Below, piece after piece: positions 39,352 through 47,842 of a stretch of 64,000 nucleotides of DNA. The notes beneath the pieces are model-generated. The model worked only from the letters and a program-made list of their open reading frames with translations, searched no databases and was not told the origin of the DNA. The position numbers and the translations under genes are program-made. Where the stretch lies: positions 1,569,001-1,633,000 of the forward strand of contig NZ_CP044990.1 in the NCBI RefSeq assembly GCF_009017495.1. The letters are read 5' to 3'. The stretch's first letter is position 1. Each line of letters starts with the position of its first letter. This stretch comes from Deinococcus sp. AJ005 (lineage in GTDB: Bacteria; Deinococcota; Deinococci; Deinococcales; Deinococcaceae).

Positions 39352-40086
39352 ATGGCTGCCCGCATTCCCGCATACCGACAGGCCCAGACGGCCATCAAGC
39401 AGTACATTGAGGACCACCACCTGCAACCCGGCGATCCCCTGCCCTCCGAAGGTCAGCTTGCCAAGGACATGGGCATGAGCCGCCTGTCGCTGCGCGAAGG
39501 GGTCAAGACCCTGGAAGCCGTGGGGATTCTGGAGGCACGTCAGGGCGAGGGCATTTACGTCAAGGCGTTCACCTTCGACAGCATTTTCGAGAACCTGCCG
39601 TACTCGTTTGCCAGCGACGGCCAGTCGTTGCGCGATCTGCTTCAGGTCCGCACCGCGCTGGAAGAGGGACTGGTGGGCATGGTGACCAGCAAGGTCTGCC
39701 CCGAGCAGATCGCGGAGCTGGACGCCCTGGCTCAGCAGATGGTGCAAAAAGCCTGTGACGGACAGACTTTTGAAGACGAGGACCGCGAGTTTCACCTGAC
39801 GCTGTACCGCCCGCTGAACAACCCCTTCCTCAACCGACTGGTCGAGCTGTTCTGGGAAGTGTTCCGCCGCCTGCACGGCAGCACGGGCGTGACCCACTGG
39901 AACCTGGAACAGACCGCGCAGGACCATGTCGCCATCGTCGCGGCGCTGCGGGCTGGCGAAGCAGAGCAGCTCACGCGGGCCATGCACGGCCACTTCCGGC
40001 AGATCAAGGAACGTCTTGATCCCCAGACTTCAGTTGATTCACAAACTCCAGTTCAACCCAAACCACGCCAACCGATCCAAAAGTAA
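39352..40086 (+). CDS. FadR-subfamily GntR transcriptional regulator, probable NanR
   Basis: A 244-residue regulator. The winged helix covers residues about 5-75, with LPSEGQLAKDMGMSRLSLREGVKTLE as its recognition part and GILEARQGEGIYV as the wing. The C-terminal helical FCD-type domain contains the metal/ligand pattern around DEDREFHLTLYR and HVAIVAALRAGE (Asp and His residues). It has a strong ribosome site (AGGAGG) before the ATG. Located next to the palindromic sites at 39285 and 39147, which fit a dimeric GntR binding site, and upstream of the sialic-acid genes. It probably represses them until sialic acid or ManNAc-6-P binds. Confidence 0.85.
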   Translation: MAARIPAYRQAQTAIKQYIEDHHLQPGDPLPSEGQLAKDMGMSRLSLREGVKTLEAVGILEARQGEGIYVKAFTFDSIFENLPYSFASDGQSLRDLLQVRTALEEGLVGMVTSKVCPEQIAELDALAQQMVQKACDGQTFEDEDREFHLTLYRPLNNPFLNRLVELFWEVFRRLHGSTGVTHWNLEQTAQDHVAIVAALRAGEAEQLTRAMHGHFRQIKERLDPQTSVDSQTPVQPKPRQPIQK

Positions 40087-40093
40087 CGTTACT
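40082..40093. promoter_or_regulatory. Short palindrome at the regulator/binding-protein junction
   Basis: AGTAACGTTACT is a perfect 12-bp palindrome containing the TAA stop of the regulator and lying 38 nt before the next start. It could be an operator of a LacI-type protein, or chance. Confidence 0.3.
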
Positions 40094-40131
40094 CCGTCCA
40101 TTCGCCCCAATTCAGAAACAGGAGACCCACC

Positions 40132-41664
40132 ATGATGAAACGTTCTTTGCTCGCCCTGACCTTTGCTCTCTGCACGCTGGGCAGCGCTTCCGCCGACAAG
40201 GTGATCACCGGAGCCTTCGATCAGGGACCCGGCGGCGCACCGGGGCAGTTCAATCCCCTGACCAACACGGCGGGCTTTACCTGGCTGAACAAGTACTTCT
40301 CAACGCTGGTACTGTACGATCCGGCTTTCAAGAAGATCAGCGGCGATCTGGCCTCCTCGTGGACTGTGGCCGACGGCGGCAAGAAGTACACCTTCGTGCT
40401 GCGCGACGGCGTCAAGTGGCACGACGGCCAGGCGTTTACTTCCGCCGACGTCAAGTTCAGCCTGAACCTCGCCAACAACCCGGATTCCGGCAGCGGCTTC
40501 GCGGCCAAGTTCGGCAACATCACCAACATCCAGACGCCCAACGCCCGCACGGTGGTCCTCACCCTGAGCAAGCCCAACGCCGCGCTGCTGGACGCCATGA
40601 CCAACTTCATGATCCTGCCCGAGCATGCGTTGAACAAGATCGCGCCCAAGGACCTGCGCAACTCGGCATGGTGGCGCACCAACCCGGTGGGCACCGGGCC
40701 GTTCAAGTGGAACAAGCTGGTCCCCGATCAGTACGTGGAACTTGTCGCCAACCCTACCTACTTCCGGGGCAAGCCGAAGGTGGACCGGCTGGTGAACCGC
40801 TACTTCAAGGAGCAGGCGGCGGCAGTGGTGGCCCTCAAGAGCGGTGACATCGAATTTTCCTACCTAACGCTGGACGACACTAAGACCTTTAACGGCAATG
40901 CCGTCAAGATTCTCGACGGTTCCTCGCAGGTGGCCAATTACCTGGGCTTCAACAATGCCTCACCGCTGCTGAAAGACGTGCGGATCCGGCAGGCCATCTT
41001 GCTGGCGGTTGACCGTGCCACCATCGTCAAGCAGCTTTACGGCGGCGGCGCGGAAGTGGCCAACTGCCCAGTGACCAACAGCAAGTACGTGCCCAAGGGC
41101 ATCAACGCCTACGCCTACAACCAGGATCAGGCCAGGCAACTGCTGAAGGCGGCAGGCTGGGACAGCGGCAAGTCGGTGGAAGTCATCACGTACTACTCCG
41201 ATCAGCTCAGCAAGGACGTGCTGGTCACCCTGCAGCAGATGCTGGCGGGCGTGGGCTTCAAGATCGCGCCGCGTTTCGTGGACGTGCCCACCTACAACCA
41301 GATCACGGGCGGCAGCGACTTCACGATGGTCTACGCGGGCATCGGCAACGGCCCCGATCCCGACACGCTGTACCCCAGCATGCACTCGGATTTCATCCCG
41401 CCCAACGGCACCAACCGCATGAAGGTCAGCATTCCCGCGCTGAACAAGCTGTTTGAACAGGGCCAGGAAACCACCTTGGCGTCCACGCGGACCAAGGCGT
41501 ACCAGGACATGTGCGCGCTGGTGAACAAGCAGCTCCCCTGGGACGTGCTGTGGAGTGCCAAGCGCTTCGGCGGCGTCAGCACCAAGCTGAGCAACTTCAT
41601 CTGGACACCTGCGCCCGCCGGGGGCCGTTATGACGACAAGGCCTATCTCTGGGATACCAAGTAA
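40132..41664 (+). CDS. Extracellular solute-binding protein, family 5 (possible sialic-acid type)
   Basis: A 510-residue secreted binding protein with signal MMKRSLLALTFALCTLGSASA. Family-5 marks include VLRDGVKWHDGQAFTSADVKF (near residues 101-121) and LKDVRIRQAILLAVDR. The peptide-type SatA proteins of Haemophilus ducreyi show that this family can bind sialic acid, and here the gene sits between a GntR regulator and NanA/NanE-like enzymes. Ligand is therefore inferred, not proven. Ribosome site AGGAG precedes the ATG. Followed by two permease genes. Confidence 0.85.
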   Translation: MMKRSLLALTFALCTLGSASADKVITGAFDQGPGGAPGQFNPLTNTAGFTWLNKYFSTLVLYDPAFKKISGDLASSWTVADGGKKYTFVLRDGVKWHDGQAFTSADVKFSLNLANNPDSGSGFAAKFGNITNIQTPNARTVVLTLSKPNAALLDAMTNFMILPEHALNKIAPKDLRNSAWWRTNPVGTGPFKWNKLVPDQYVELVANPTYFRGKPKVDRLVNRYFKEQAAAVVALKSGDIEFSYLTLDDTKTFNGNAVKILDGSSQVANYLGFNNASPLLKDVRIRQAILLAVDRATIVKQLYGGGAEVANCPVTNSKYVPKGINAYAYNQDQARQLLKAAGWDSGKSVEVITYYSDQLSKDVLVTLQQMLAGVGFKIAPRFVDVPTYNQITGGSDFTMVYAGIGNGPDPDTLYPSMHSDFIPPNGTNRMKVSIPALNKLFEQGQETTLASTRTKAYQDMCALVNKQLPWDVLWSAKRFGGVSTKLSNFIWTPAPAGGRYDDKAYLWDTK

Positions 41665-41693
41665 GAGGGGATTGGAGGGGGCGGGTTCGCTGC

Positions 41694-41756
41694 TGAATTG
41701 CCCCCTCACCCCCCGCCGCTGCGCGGCTCCACCCTCTCCCACATGGGGAGAGGGGA
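41694..41756. repeat. Hairpin-rich intergenic repeat
   Basis: CCCCCTCACCCCCCGCCGCTGC... leads to the hairpin CCCTCTCCC-ACAT-GGGGAGAGGG (41732-41754) after a smaller GCCGCTGCGCGGC stem. It separates the binding-protein gene from its permeases and could adjust their relative expression. Confidence 0.6.
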
Positions 41757-41826
41757 TACAGCGAGTCACGTGGCATATCACTGACTCGCGTTTCTCTTTC
41801 CACACCACAAAGGAGCTGCTGACCGT

Positions 41827-42780
41827 ATGGGCCTGTACACCCTCCGCCGCCTGCTGATCAGTATTCCGCTGCTGCTGGTGATCAGCGCCGTGGTCTTCAC
41901 GCTGCTGCAATTCACCCCTGGCGATCCGCTGGACGCCTACATTCCCCCCGATCAGGTCCTGAGTGCCGAGCAACGCCAGATTCTGAAGGTGGATCTGGGC
42001 CTGGACCAGTCCAAGCCGGTGCAGTACTTCAAGTGGCTGGGCCGCGCCGCGCAGGGCGATCTGGGCTACCGCATCAAGAACGGTCAGCCGGTGATCGAGG
42101 AATTGGGCCGCCGCCTGCCTCCCACACTCTTGCTGATGGGCCTGGGCATGACTGTGGGCGTGACCCTGGGGATCTTCTTCGGCATCGTCGCGGCGGTCAA
42201 GCGCTACACGCTGCTGGACAACACGCTGACCTTTTTGGCCTTCCTGGGGATCTCCACGCCTGCCTTCCTGGCCGGGTTGCTGGGCATGTACGTCTTCGCA
42301 CTCAAACTCGGCTGGTTTCCTGCCGGGGGGTATCAAACGCCGGGGGACGGCGGCGCGCTGGACATCTTGCGGCACCTGATCCTGCCCGCCATGATCCTGT
42401 CGGTCACGTACATCGCCATCCTGATGCGCTACACCCGCTCCAGCATTCTGGAAGTGCTGTTTCAGGATTTCGTCCGTACCGCCTCGGCCAAGGGCGTGCC
42501 GTCTTACCGGGTGATCAGCAAGCACGTACTGCGCAACGCGTTGATTCCGGTGGTCACCGTGATCGGGGCCAATGTCGCCAACCTGATTGGCGGTGCGGTG
42601 TTCCTGGAGAGCATCTTCTCGTGGCCTGGCACTGGACAGTTGTACCTGGACGCCATCGACTCACGCGATTACCCGATGATCATGGGCACGACGCTGATGC
42701 TGGCGATCATCATTTTGCTGGCCAACCTGATCACGGACCTCATGTACGGGCTGATTGATCCCCGGATCAGGTACTCGTGA
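41827..42780 (+). CDS. Peptide-type ABC permease, DppB family
   Basis: A 317-residue membrane protein that begins MGLYTLRRLLISIPLLLVIS and ends LIDPRIRYS. The early QYFKWLGRAAQGDLGYRIKN and the loop FVRTASAKGVPSYRVISKHVLRNA are diagnostic. Part of the operon with the binding protein at 40132-41664 and the DppC-like gene at 42827-43714. No ATPase gene is adjacent. Confidence 0.94.
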   Translation: MGLYTLRRLLISIPLLLVISAVVFTLLQFTPGDPLDAYIPPDQVLSAEQRQILKVDLGLDQSKPVQYFKWLGRAAQGDLGYRIKNGQPVIEELGRRLPPTLLLMGLGMTVGVTLGIFFGIVAAVKRYTLLDNTLTFLAFLGISTPAFLAGLLGMYVFALKLGWFPAGGYQTPGDGGALDILRHLILPAMILSVTYIAILMRYTRSSILEVLFQDFVRTASAKGVPSYRVISKHVLRNALIPVVTVIGANVANLIGGAVFLESIFSWPGTGQLYLDAIDSRDYPMIMGTTLMLAIIILLANLITDLMYGLIDPRIRYS

Positions 42781-42826
42781 ACGCGATTTTTGAGCCGAGC
42801 AAAATTGAGATGAGGAGGCTGAACCC

Positions 42827-43714
42827 ATGACCGCCACCGCACCTGTCAAACCCGAGAAGGTTCGCGTCAAAACGCCGGGCAGCATGGCCCTCAAGCGCTT
42901 TCTGCGCCACCGGCTGGCCGTCGTCGGCCTGATTCTGCTGGGTGTCATCGTCCTGCTGGTGGTCTTTGGCCCACTCATCGCCCGCTTCGGCCCCGACGAG
43001 ATTGACCTGCTCAACCGCAATCAGCCGCCCGGTGGGGCGCACTGGCTGGGCACCGATCCCACCGGGCGCGATATCTTCGCCCGCACCCTGTCCGCCGGGC
43101 GCGTATCGCTGATGGTGGGTCTGTTCAGCACGCTGATCTCGGTGGTGGTGGGCACCACGCTGGGCGCACTGGCCGGGTATTTCGGCGGCTGGGTGGACAA
43201 CGTGATCATGCGCTTTGTGGACGTGGTGATGACCTTCCCCAGCATCGTGGTGCTGCTGACGCTGGCCGCCATCGTCGGCCCCGGCATCGACAAGACCATC
43301 ATCATCATCGGGCTGCTGGGCTGGCCGCTGGCCGCGCGGCTGGTGCGCGCCAAGCTGCTTTCCGTGCGTGAGCTGGACTTCATCTCGGCGGCCACCGCGT
43401 TGGGAGCCAATGACCGCCGCATTCTGCTCAAGCACGCGCTGCCCAACGTGGTGGACGTGCTGGTGGTGTTCGTCAGCCTGGGCGTCGCCAGCGCCATCCT
43501 GACCGAGGCGGGCCTGAGCTTTCTGGGCCTGGGCGTGCAGCCCCCGCAGGCGAGCTGGGGCAACCTGCTGAGCAGCGCCCGCGAGATCAATATTCTGGAG
43601 GCTTACGTCTGGCAGTGGATGCCCGCCGGGCTGCTGATCATCCTGACCGTGCTGGCCACCAACTTTCTGGGCGACGGCCTGCGCGACGCGCTGGACCCCA
43701 AGGCCAAGCAGTAA
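42827..43714 (+). CDS. Peptide-type ABC permease, DppC family
   Basis: A 295-residue permease. An N-terminal cytoplasmic tail is followed by a helix (LAVVGLILLGVIVLLVVFGP), then HWLGTDPTGRDIFARTLSAG, which is the standard DppC motif, and the loop VRELDFISAATALGANDRRIL. Ends DALDPKAKQ. It should pair with the DppB-like protein from 41827-42780. Confidence 0.94.
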   Translation: MTATAPVKPEKVRVKTPGSMALKRFLRHRLAVVGLILLGVIVLLVVFGPLIARFGPDEIDLLNRNQPPGGAHWLGTDPTGRDIFARTLSAGRVSLMVGLFSTLISVVVGTTLGALAGYFGGWVDNVIMRFVDVVMTFPSIVVLLTLAAIVGPGIDKTIIIIGLLGWPLAARLVRAKLLSVRELDFISAATALGANDRRILLKHALPNVVDVLVVFVSLGVASAILTEAGLSFLGLGVQPPQASWGNLLSSAREINILEAYVWQWMPAGLLIILTVLATNFLGDGLRDALDPKAKQ

Positions 43715-43723
43715 GGCGGGGCC

Positions 43724-43768
43724 GCCCTCTCTCCCTCGGACCTGATCTGGCTCCAAAGGAGAGAGGGC
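43724..43768. repeat. Stem-loop between the transporter and lyase genes
   Basis: Perfect 11-bp stem GCCCTCTCTCC (43724-43734) with GGAGAGAGGGC (43758-43768) and a 23-nt loop, 9 nt after the permease stop. A possible attenuator or processing site; the downstream AAAACG is not a strong T-run. Confidence 0.6.
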
Positions 43769-43836
43769 AAAACGCCGCCCTTGAATTTCTCTGACAGCCC
43801 TCAATCATTCGCCCCACTCTCCTCCCGAGGTTCCCC

Positions 43837-44778
43837 ATGACTACCGCTGACTTTCCCGCTAATCTGCACGGCATTATTCCCCCCGTCGTCACCCCGCTGA
43901 CCCCTGACTTCCAGGTGGATGAGGCGTCCCTGCGCCGCGTGATCAAGCACCTGCTGGACGGCGGCGTGCATGGCCTTTTCCTGCTCGGCTCCACCAGCGA
44001 GGTGGTGTTTATGGACGCCCCACAACGCCGCGAGGTCTTGCGAATAGCCGTGGATGAGGTGGCCGGACGCGTGCCGCTGCTGGCAGGGGTAATTGACCCC
44101 ACCACGGACCGCGTGATCAATCACGCCCGCGACGCCCGTGACGCCGGGGTGGATGGCCTGGTGGTCACTGCGCCGTTCTACGCCCGCACCAGCCAGACCG
44201 AGATCGTGGAACACTTCCGCGCGGTGCATGAGGCCGTGGGCTTGCCGATCATGGCCTACGACATCCCGGTGTGCGTGCAGGTCAAGCTGGAGCGCCCCAC
44301 CCTGCGCCAGATGCGTCAGGAAGGGCTGATCGTGGGCCTCAAGGACAGCAGCGGCGACGACACCAACTTCCGCCTGCTGGCCCGCGAGTGCGCGGATGAC
44401 CCTGAATTCCGCATGTTTACCGGCTCGGAACTGATGGTGGACACGGCGTTGATGGTGGGCGCACACGGCTGCGTGCCGGGACTGGGCAATGTCGATCCCG
44501 CCGCCTACGTGGCCCTTTACGACGCCGCACGCCGCGAGGACTGGCGCGAGGCCCGTCAGATTCAGGAACGCCTGATCCGGGTGTTCGCGGTGGCCTTGCA
44601 GGGCACGCCGCGCACCAGTGCCGGAGCGTCCGGCGTGGGCGGTTTCAAGGCGGCCATGCGCCTGCTGGGCCTGATCACGCACCACCACATGAACCGCCCG
44701 AACCTGCCCCTGAACGATCAGGAAATGGAACGGGTGCGGGCCATCCTGGAGGCCGAGGAGCTGCTGGTCCATGCCTGA
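43837..44778 (+). CDS. DHDPS/NAL-family aldolase, probable N-acetylneuraminate lyase
   Basis: A 313-residue (beta/alpha)8 aldolase. Schiff-base Lys169 lies in VGLKDSSGDD; Tyr141 in MAYDIPVCVQ; the substrate loop is LGSTSEVVFMD (50-60). Neu5Ac lyases more often show GSTGE and YNIP, so the GSTSE/YDIP variants could mean a related 2-keto-3-deoxy acid aldolase. The nanE gene overlaps its 3' end by 8 nt, which makes a NanA role the best reading: splitting Neu5Ac into ManNAc and pyruvate. Gene follows the transporter by about 120 nt. Confidence 0.75.
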   Translation: MTTADFPANLHGIIPPVVTPLTPDFQVDEASLRRVIKHLLDGGVHGLFLLGSTSEVVFMDAPQRREVLRIAVDEVAGRVPLLAGVIDPTTDRVINHARDARDAGVDGLVVTAPFYARTSQTEIVEHFRAVHEAVGLPIMAYDIPVCVQVKLERPTLRQMRQEGLIVGLKDSSGDDTNFRLLARECADDPEFRMFTGSELMVDTALMVGAHGCVPGLGNVDPAAYVALYDAARREDWREARQIQERLIRVFAVALQGTPRTSAGASGVGGFKAAMRLLGLITHHHMNRPNLPLNDQEMERVRAILEAEELLVHA

Positions 44779-45445
44779 ACGTGGCTTATTTGACCAACTC
44801 AAGGGCGGCCTGATCGTCTCGTGTCAGGCCAACCCGGACTCGCCGCTGCGCGATTCGTACATCATCGGGCAACTGGCGCTGGCCGCCGAGCGGGGCGGCG
44901 CGGTGGGTCTGCGGATTCAGGGTTTTGAGGACATGGCGGCGGTGCGGGCCGTAACAAACCTGCCGATCATCGGCCTGACCAAGACGGACCGCGACGACAC
45001 CGACGTCTACATCACCCCCACCGCCGCCGAGGGTGTGCGGCTGGCGGAACTGGGCGCGCAGATCGTGGCGTTTGACGCCACCTCCCGCCCCCGCCCCGAA
45101 CCATTGGCCGAGATGTTCGCCGCTGTTCATGCGGCTGGCGGGCTGGTCATGGGCGACATCAGTACGCTGGACGAGGCGCGGGCCGCCTATGACCACGGCG
45201 CGGACATCGTCAGCACCACCCTGAGCGGCTACACCCCCCACAGCCGTCAGCTTGCCGGGGCGGACTGGGAATTGATGCGGGAGTTGCGCGACGCCGGACT
45301 GTCCTTCGCCGCCGAGGGCCGACTGAACAGCCCGGCGGACGCGGCGCAGGCTATGAGCCTGGGGGCAAGTTTTGTGGTGGTGGGTAGCGCGATCACCCGG
45401 CCAGACGTGATTACAGGGTGGTTCAGGCAGGCGCTGAAAACCTGA
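44771..45445 (+). CDS. nanE: N-acetylmannosamine-6-phosphate 2-epimerase
   Basis: A 224-residue TIM-barrel enzyme that turns ManNAc-6-P into GlcNAc-6-P. The family order is clear: GGLIVSCQANPDSPL (12-26), LPIIGLTKTDRDDTDVYITPT with the catalytic Lys, IVAFDATSRPRP, GDISTLDEA and FAAEGRLNSPADA. Overlaps the lyase gene by 8 nt. It needs phosphorylated ManNAc, but no kinase (nanK) is present in the window, so one should exist elsewhere. End of the nan-type cluster. Confidence 0.95.
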   Translation: MPERGLFDQLKGGLIVSCQANPDSPLRDSYIIGQLALAAERGGAVGLRIQGFEDMAAVRAVTNLPIIGLTKTDRDDTDVYITPTAAEGVRLAELGAQIVAFDATSRPRPEPLAEMFAAVHAAGGLVMGDISTLDEARAAYDHGADIVSTTLSGYTPHSRQLAGADWELMRELRDAGLSFAAEGRLNSPADAAQAMSLGASFVVVGSAITRPDVITGWFRQALKT

Positions 45446-45651
45446 CTGCCTATTGGCCGTATCTGGCCGGATTCTGAGCGTGGCGGGTTCAGAAGTTCAG
45501 TCATCTCTGCGCCTCACCCGCCTGCATGGACAGACCAGCCATGCGGCCCGGACCATTCCGACTCCCCCTGAGTTTTCCGGCTTTGTGTAGGTGTGCGGAG
45601 CGAGGGACACAACCTTCTCTGGCCAGGGAAAGTAGCCTCTCGCTTTTGCAG

Positions 45652-45780
45652 TTAAAGCATTTGTCCGAATTACTGCATCAGAAAAAGAGACTTCTGACGC
45701 TTCCATTCTCCCAAATGCTCCACAGAATTCACTCACTCCGTTCTGTCAAAAGTGAACATCTCTTTTGACAGATGCTCTAG
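45652..45780. repeat. Small repeat element with imperfect terminal inverted repeats
   Basis: Left end AAAGCATTTGTCCGAA (from 45654) and right end TTTTGACAGATGCTCTAG are approximate inverses; the interior contains TCTGTCAAAAGTGAACATCTC, which repeats the right end. AT-richer than its surroundings. Confidence 0.55.
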
Positions 45781-45843
45781 GTCGTCAACTATTTGCGGAG
45801 CAGTGAGGCATGGAGGCCCAACTCGGGGGCGGTATAGGAGAGG

Positions 45844-46056
45844 TTATACAGATTCCGTTTGTTTCGTGCAGGAATCGGAGCTGTCCCGATTCCTCCACTC
45901 CACGTCCGGGGGGATGTTTTTCTTCTTCTCGCTCTCGTTATGAACAGCCTGTCGTCGCGGGATAGCAGCCCTATGGGGCTTGCTCCGCTGCTGACGCAGC
46001 TTTTCGGGACCCCTTCAGATTTCCAGGTGTTTACATTTCAATCGGAGTCCGTATAA
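45844..46056. repeat. MITE-like element, copy 2
   Basis: 213 bp from TTATACAGATTCCGTTTG to TTTCAATCGGAGTCCGTATAA. The ends are inverse to each other and match those at 35479-35635 and 48786-48925. Interior holds GGGGGGATGTTTTTCTTCTT, also seen near 8635. Contains no credible transposase. Confidence 0.75.
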
Positions 46057-46146
46057 TTCGGACACGAATTCGAGCGGGACCCGCAGAGCTGCGCCGAAGA
46101 GGTTGGAATCAGGGCAAGTCAGTTTCCCGGATGTTTCCATCACCTC

Positions 46147-46803
46147 TCAGCCGGAGTCCTTACCAGCCGCGTCCTGGCCCTGAAGCTGCGCGCCCGTCTG
46201 TTCCCGCATTTCCTCCAGCGTGACGCCTGGCGCGAGTTGCACCAGCTTTAACCCACCTTCAGTCACGTCCAGCACGCCCAGATCGGTGATGATGCGGTCC
46301 ACCACGCCCACGCCGGTCAATGGCAGGTTGCAAGCCTCCAGAATCTTGTGCGCGCCGCCCTTCGCGGTGTGTTCCATCAGCACGACCACGCGCTGTACCC
46401 CGGCCACCAGATCCATCGCGCCGCCCATGCCCTTGACCATCTTGCCGGGAATCATCCAGTTGGCCAGATCGCCATTCTGGCTGACCTGCATGGCCCCCAG
46501 AATGGCGAGGTTGACATGCCCGCCCCGGATCATGGCAAAAGAATCGGCGCTGGAAAAAAAGCTTGCCCCCGGCAGCGCCGTGACTGTCTGCTTGCCCGCG
46601 TTGATCAGGTCAGCGTCTACCTGATCGTCCGTGGGAAAGGGGCCGATGCCCAGCAGACCGTTTTCCGATTGCAGCATCACGGATACGCCGTTCGGGATGT
46701 GGTTGGCCACCAGCGTGGGCAGGCCGATGCCCAGGTTCACGTAAAAGCCGTCCTGCAATTCCTGGGCGGCGCGGGCCGCCATCTGGTCACGGTTCCAGGG
46801 CAT
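46147..46803 (-). CDS. scoB: 3-oxoacid CoA-transferase subunit B
   Basis: A 218-residue cytoplasmic subunit. The catalytic glutamate is in [13 protein letters not shown] (near residue 48), with [15 protein letters not shown] before it. Together with ScoA it transfers CoA between succinyl-CoA and 3-oxoacids such as acetoacetate, allowing ketone-body use. The ATG at 46803 starts immediately after the scoA stop region (1-2 nt apart). Longer upstream reading overlaps scoA and is rejected. Confidence 0.95.
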   Translation of the reverse strand: MPWNRDQMAARAAQELQDGFYVNLGIGLPTLVANHIPNGVSVMLQSENGLLGIGPFPTDDQVDADLINAGKQTVTALPGASFFSSADSFAMIRGGHVNLAILGAMQVSQNGDLANWMIPGKMVKGMGGAMDLVAGVQRVVVLMEHTAKGGAHKILEACNLPLTGVGVVDRIITDLGVLDVTEGGLKLVQLAPGVTLEEMREQTGAQLQGQDAAGKDSG

Positions 46804-46804
46804 C

Positions 46805-47539
46805 TTAAATCTCCTCTCCGGCGGTGGACGAGGCTGGAGCTGCTGAGACCCGGACCGTCCGCTGCTCAATGCGTTTCTCGGGTGTGGCGTTCAGCACAAG
46901 GCGCTGCACATAAATGCCCGGCGTGTCGATGCTGTCGGGATCGAGCTGGCCGACTTCCACGATTTCCTCCACCTCGGCCACCGTCACCCGCCCACACGTC
47001 GCCACCACCGGATTGAAGTTCTGCGCCGTCTTGCGGTAGACCAGATTGCCGCTCTTATCCGCCTTCCACGCCTTGACCAGACTGACATCCGCCACGATGC
47101 CGCGTTCCAGGATGTAGCGTTCGCCGTCAAACTCCTTCTCTTCCTTGCCCTCGGCCACCACCGTGCCCACGCCGGTCTTCGTGTAAAAGCCAGGAATGCC
47201 CGCCCCACCCGCGCGCATCCGTTCGGCCAGTGTGCCCTGCGGCGTGAATTCCAGCTCCAGCTCTCCAGCCAGATACTGGCGCTCGAATTCCTTGTTCTCA
47301 CCGACGTAGCTGCTGACCATCTTGCGGATCTGCCGCGTTTCCAGCAGCAGGCCCAGACCGAAGCCGTCCACGCCCGCGTTGTTGCTCACGGCGGTCAGGT
47401 TTTTCGTGCCGCTGTCGCGCAGGGCGGCAATGAGGGCCTCGGGAATCCCGCACAGGCCAAAACCCCCCACCGCCACGGTCTGCCCGTCGGCCACCACATC
47501 TGCAAGCGCCTCGGCGGCGCTGGGAAACACTTTATTCAT
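46805..47539 (-). CDS. scoA: 3-oxoacid CoA-transferase subunit A
   Basis: A 244-residue subunit with the CoA-binding glycine motif [16 protein letters not shown] (residues about 22-37), then [12 protein letters not shown] and [18 protein letters not shown]. All match the CoA_transf_1 alpha subunit. It forms a heteromer with ScoB. A short SnoaL-like remnant lies upstream on the same strand. Confidence 0.95.
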   Translation of the reverse strand: MNKVFPSAAEALADVVADGQTVAVGGFGLCGIPEALIAALRDSGTKNLTAVSNNAGVDGFGLGLLLETRQIRKMVSSYVGENKEFERQYLAGELELEFTPQGTLAERMRAGGAGIPGFYTKTGVGTVVAEGKEEKEFDGERYILERGIVADVSLVKAWKADKSGNLVYRKTAQNFNPVVATCGRVTVAEVEEIVEVGQLDPDSIDTPGIYVQRLVLNATPEKRIEQRTVRVSAAPASSTAGEEI

Positions 47540-47565
47540 GTGCCGCCCAGTCTAGCGGCCCAGCG

Positions 47566-47733
47566 TTACGGCGGGGTCACGCGCTCCATAAAAAACTCCT
47601 CCGTGATCAGATCGCCCTGGCTCGTTTTTGACTCGACGATTTGGGTACTCACGTCAGGAATGACGTTTCGGATGGCGCTCCTGCTGTCCCAGGAGGTGGG
47701 GTTGGCCGTGGATTCGATCTGATTGCCAGTGGA
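47566..47733 (-). pseudogene. Possible remnant of a SnoaL/NTF2-like protein
   Basis: An open stretch of 55 codons with no good start codon, bounded by a TAG on its 5' side. It contains RSAIRNVIPDVSTQIVESKT followed by GDLITEEFF, which resembles the middle of SnoaL-like (NTF2-fold) proteins. Too short for a full member (about 130 residues). Low confidence. Confidence 0.3.
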
Positions 47734-47842
47734 CTAGGCTCCACTCCTGACGGCTCCATAATGCTGGACGCAATTTGAGCAGCGCTACGGGCAAGCGGTT
47801 CTGGTATCCATTCAGGACATCCATGGGCCGCGCGGCCCGCGC

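Larger units (their letters stand above)
45446..46146. repeat. 700-base gene-free region with two small repeat elements
   Basis: No believable gene. It contains an element at 45652-45780 and a MITE-like element at 45844-46056, both described separately. 45446-45650 has no recognisable motif. The region ends at the scoB stop. Confidence 0.7.

Noticed and set aside
40960..42525. Long minus-strand open frame opposite the importer genes
   Set aside because: Composition (His/Gln/Arg-rich) and lack of motifs mark it as a shadow of the plus-strand binding protein and permease.
45752..46056. Short open frames inside the repeat elements at 45.7-46.0 kb
   Set aside because: They run through terminal inverted repeats and lack start signals.
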